This document shows positions 6,186-7,605 of a stretch of DNA of 7,605 bases, piece after piece. The first letter of the stretch is position 1; every line of letters begins with the position of its first letter. The translations under genes and the position numbers were made by a program. Under the pieces are notes generated by a model. It did not search any database. It worked only from the letters and a program-made list of their open reading frames with translations, and was not told the DNA's origin. Origin of the DNA: an uncultured Rhodanobacter sp. (GTDB lineage Bacteria; Pseudomonadota; Gammaproteobacteria; Xanthomonadales; Rhodanobacteraceae); the NCBI GenBank assembly GCA_903827735.1, contig CAIKJM010000427.1, positions 1-7,605 on the forward strand, in the 5' to 3' direction.

Positions 6186-7605
6186 CTATTCGATAATGAT
6201 CTCTTCTGCCGGACCGCGCAGATTGTACGGTGAAGACATCACCTGGCCGTAGGCGCCGGTGGTGGCGATCAGCACGACGTCGCCCTCGTGGCTCTCCGGC
6301 AGGCGGCGGTCGCTGCCCAGTACGTCGCCGGATTCGCAAATCGGGCCGACCACCTGATACATCGCCGTGGCCGGTTCGTTGAAGCGCGTGAGGCTGACGA
6401 TTTCGTGCCAGGCGTCGTACAGCGCCGGACGGATCAGGTTGTGCATGCCGGCATCCACGCCGAGATAGCGCCAGCTGCCCTTGCCCTTGAGCTGGGTAAC
6501 CTTGGCCAGCAGCACGCCCGCCTCGGCGACGAGGAAGCGGCCCGGTTCCATCCACAGCTGATAGCGCGGATACAGCCGCTTGACCTCGGCCAGCGCCTCG
6601 CCCACGGCGTCCAGATCCAGCGGCTGCTCGCCGGGATGCGAGGGCACGCCAAGGCCGCCGCCGATATTGAGAAACTCCACGCTGGGAATGCGCTCGGCCA
6701 GACTGGCTAGCTGCGCGTAAACCTCGGCCCAATGGCCCGGCTCGAGCACGCCCGAACCCAGATGCGCGTGCAGCCCGACGATGCGCGCGTGGCGCGCGTT
6801 GGCCAGATGCACGAAGGCGTCCAGCTGATCCAGCGGCAGGCCAAACTTGCTGGTGCTGCCGCCGGTGCGCACCTTGTCGTGGTGACCAGAGCCACGGCCC
6901 AAATCGATGCGCAGGCTGATGTCATGGCCGTCGAAGGTCTCGACCCAGTGCTCCATCGGGTGCAGCGAGTCGAGCGTCACCATCACACCGGCCTCGAGCG
7001 CATCGCGATAGTCGCTGCGCGGGGCGAAGTTGGGGGTGAACAACCGGGGCGTTGCGGCCGGCACGGTGTCGGCGACGCGCGCCAGTTCGCCGGGCGATAC
7101 GCACTCCAACCCCAGCCCTTCGTCGGCCAGCGCGCGCAGGATCGCCGGATGCGAGTTGGCCTTGATCGCATAGAACAGGCGATCCACCGGCAGCGCGGCC
7201 TTCAGCGCGCGAGCGCGCTCGCGGATGGTGCCCAGGTGATACACGTAGCGCGGGCTGCGCTGCTCGGCCAGCTGCATCAGCTTCTTGCGTTCGTTGAGCC
7301 ACCAGGCTTCATCGTGCGAGGCCGTTTCGGCACCGTAGATGCCTTCCCAGGTCGGGCCGAACAGATCGGCATCATCGGTGCGCATGGCGCCGGCCCGCAC
7401 CAGCTGCTCGTGCAGCTGCGGCAGCATGCCGTCGACGACGATTTCATCGACAACGAACGTCAGATTGAGGTTATTCGACGACTGCGAAATCATGTGCACA
7501 CGGTGCTGGCCGAATTCGGCCATCCCCGGGTTGAGCCGGTGCAGCATCGAGCGCATGCCGCGCCCCACCATGGTTACCGCCGCGCACGGCGCGATGACCT
7601 TGACC
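6186..7605 (-). CDS. lysAC: Bifunctional aspartate kinase / diaminopimelate decarboxylase, 5' part outside the window
   Basis: The fusion protein catalyses the first step (aspartate phosphorylation) and the last step (meso-DAP to L-lysine) of the lysine/DAP pathway. The frame is open to the window edge. The first visible residues, V-K-V-I-A-P-C-A-A-V-T-M-V-G-R-G-M, then S-Q-S-S-N-N-L-N-L-T-F-V-V-D-E, are the ACT-type regulatory end of an aspartokinase, so ATG 7571 is internal. The rest is a fold-type III PLP decarboxylase. The PLP lysine is in Y-A-I-K-A-N-S-H-P (Lys codon 7163-7161). Further motifs are H-A-H-L-G-S-G, a glycine-rich N-I-G-G-G-L-G, M-E-P-G-R-F-L-V-A-E-A-G, the catalytic-dimer Cys in C-E-S-G-D (6338-6336) and G-A-Y-G. 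The end, E-I-I-I-E-TAG, is a normal terminus. The aspartokinase catalytic domain lies outside the window. The gene has the same orientation as murL-murD2, and DAP and D-Glu are successive residues of the peptidoglycan stem peptide. Confidence 0.93.
   Translation of the reverse strand, partial: VKVIAPCAAVTMVGRGMRSMLHRLNPGMAEFGQHRVHMISQSSNNLNLTFVVDEIVVDGMLPQLHEQLVRAGAMRTDDADLFGPTWEGIYGAETASHDEAWWLNERKKLMQLAEQRSPRYVYHLGTIRERARALKAALPVDRLFYAIKANSHPAILRALADEGLGLECVSPGELARVADTVPAATPRLFTPNFAPRSDYRDALEAGVMVTLDSLHPMEHWVETFDGHDISLRIDLGRGSGHHDKVRTGGSTSKFGLPLDQLDAFVHLANARHARIVGLHAHLGSGVLEPGHWAEVYAQLASLAERIPSVEFLNIGGGLGVPSHPGEQPLDLDAVGEALAEVKRLYPRYQLWMEPGRFLVAEAGVLLAKVTQLKGKGSWRYLGVDAGMHNLIRPALYDAWHEIVSLTRFNEPATAMYQVVGPICESGDVLGSDRRLPESHEGDVVLIATTGAYGQVMSSPYNLRGPAEEIIIE

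Overview
The window is GC-rich, densely coding bacterial DNA. Its gene content points to a gammaproteobacterium of the Xanthomonadales (Lysobacterales), probably Rhodanobacteraceae or Xanthomonadaceae. The main reasons are a fused aspartate kinase/diaminopimelate decarboxylase and an adjacent murL-murD2 pair, both characteristic of that order. The genus cannot be fixed from the sequence alone.

Layout. The left part is on the + strand. It holds the 3' portion of an M13 (neprilysin/PepO-type) zinc metallopeptidase (1-1943, cut by the window edge), a small ABM-type dimeric alpha/beta-barrel protein (2025-2345), a strong hairpin (2368-2392) and a secreted DUF4019 protein (2446-2964). The right part is on the - strand and converges on the left part with a gap of only 17 bp. 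Reading 5' to 3' on that strand it holds the 3' part of the bifunctional lysAC gene (7605 down to 6186), a decayed DUF559 cassette bounded by inverted repeats (about 5709-6164), murL (5683-4340) and murD2 (4340-2982). The last two share one base at a TGATG stop-start junction.

How the genes work together. The - strand block looks like a peptidoglycan-precursor cluster. LysAC carries out aspartate phosphorylation and the final decarboxylation of meso-diaminopimelate. MurD2 is a MurD-like ligase expected to add L-glutamate to UDP-MurNAc-L-alanine. MurL is expected to epimerise that terminal L-Glu to D-Glu. This is the known but uncommon alternative to the MurI racemase plus classical MurD route. 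It is established biochemistry from Xanthomonas rather than a new system, but it is the most notable biology in the window.

The main structural oddity is the DUF559 cassette lying between lysAC and murL. Its gene is broken by a nonsense codon and a frameshift. It is bounded by two 36-bp repeats in inverted orientation that match at 31 of 36 positions, each containing a 10-bp palindrome. The DUF559 reading frame runs out through one repeat and ends in a TGA that overlaps the murL GTG start.
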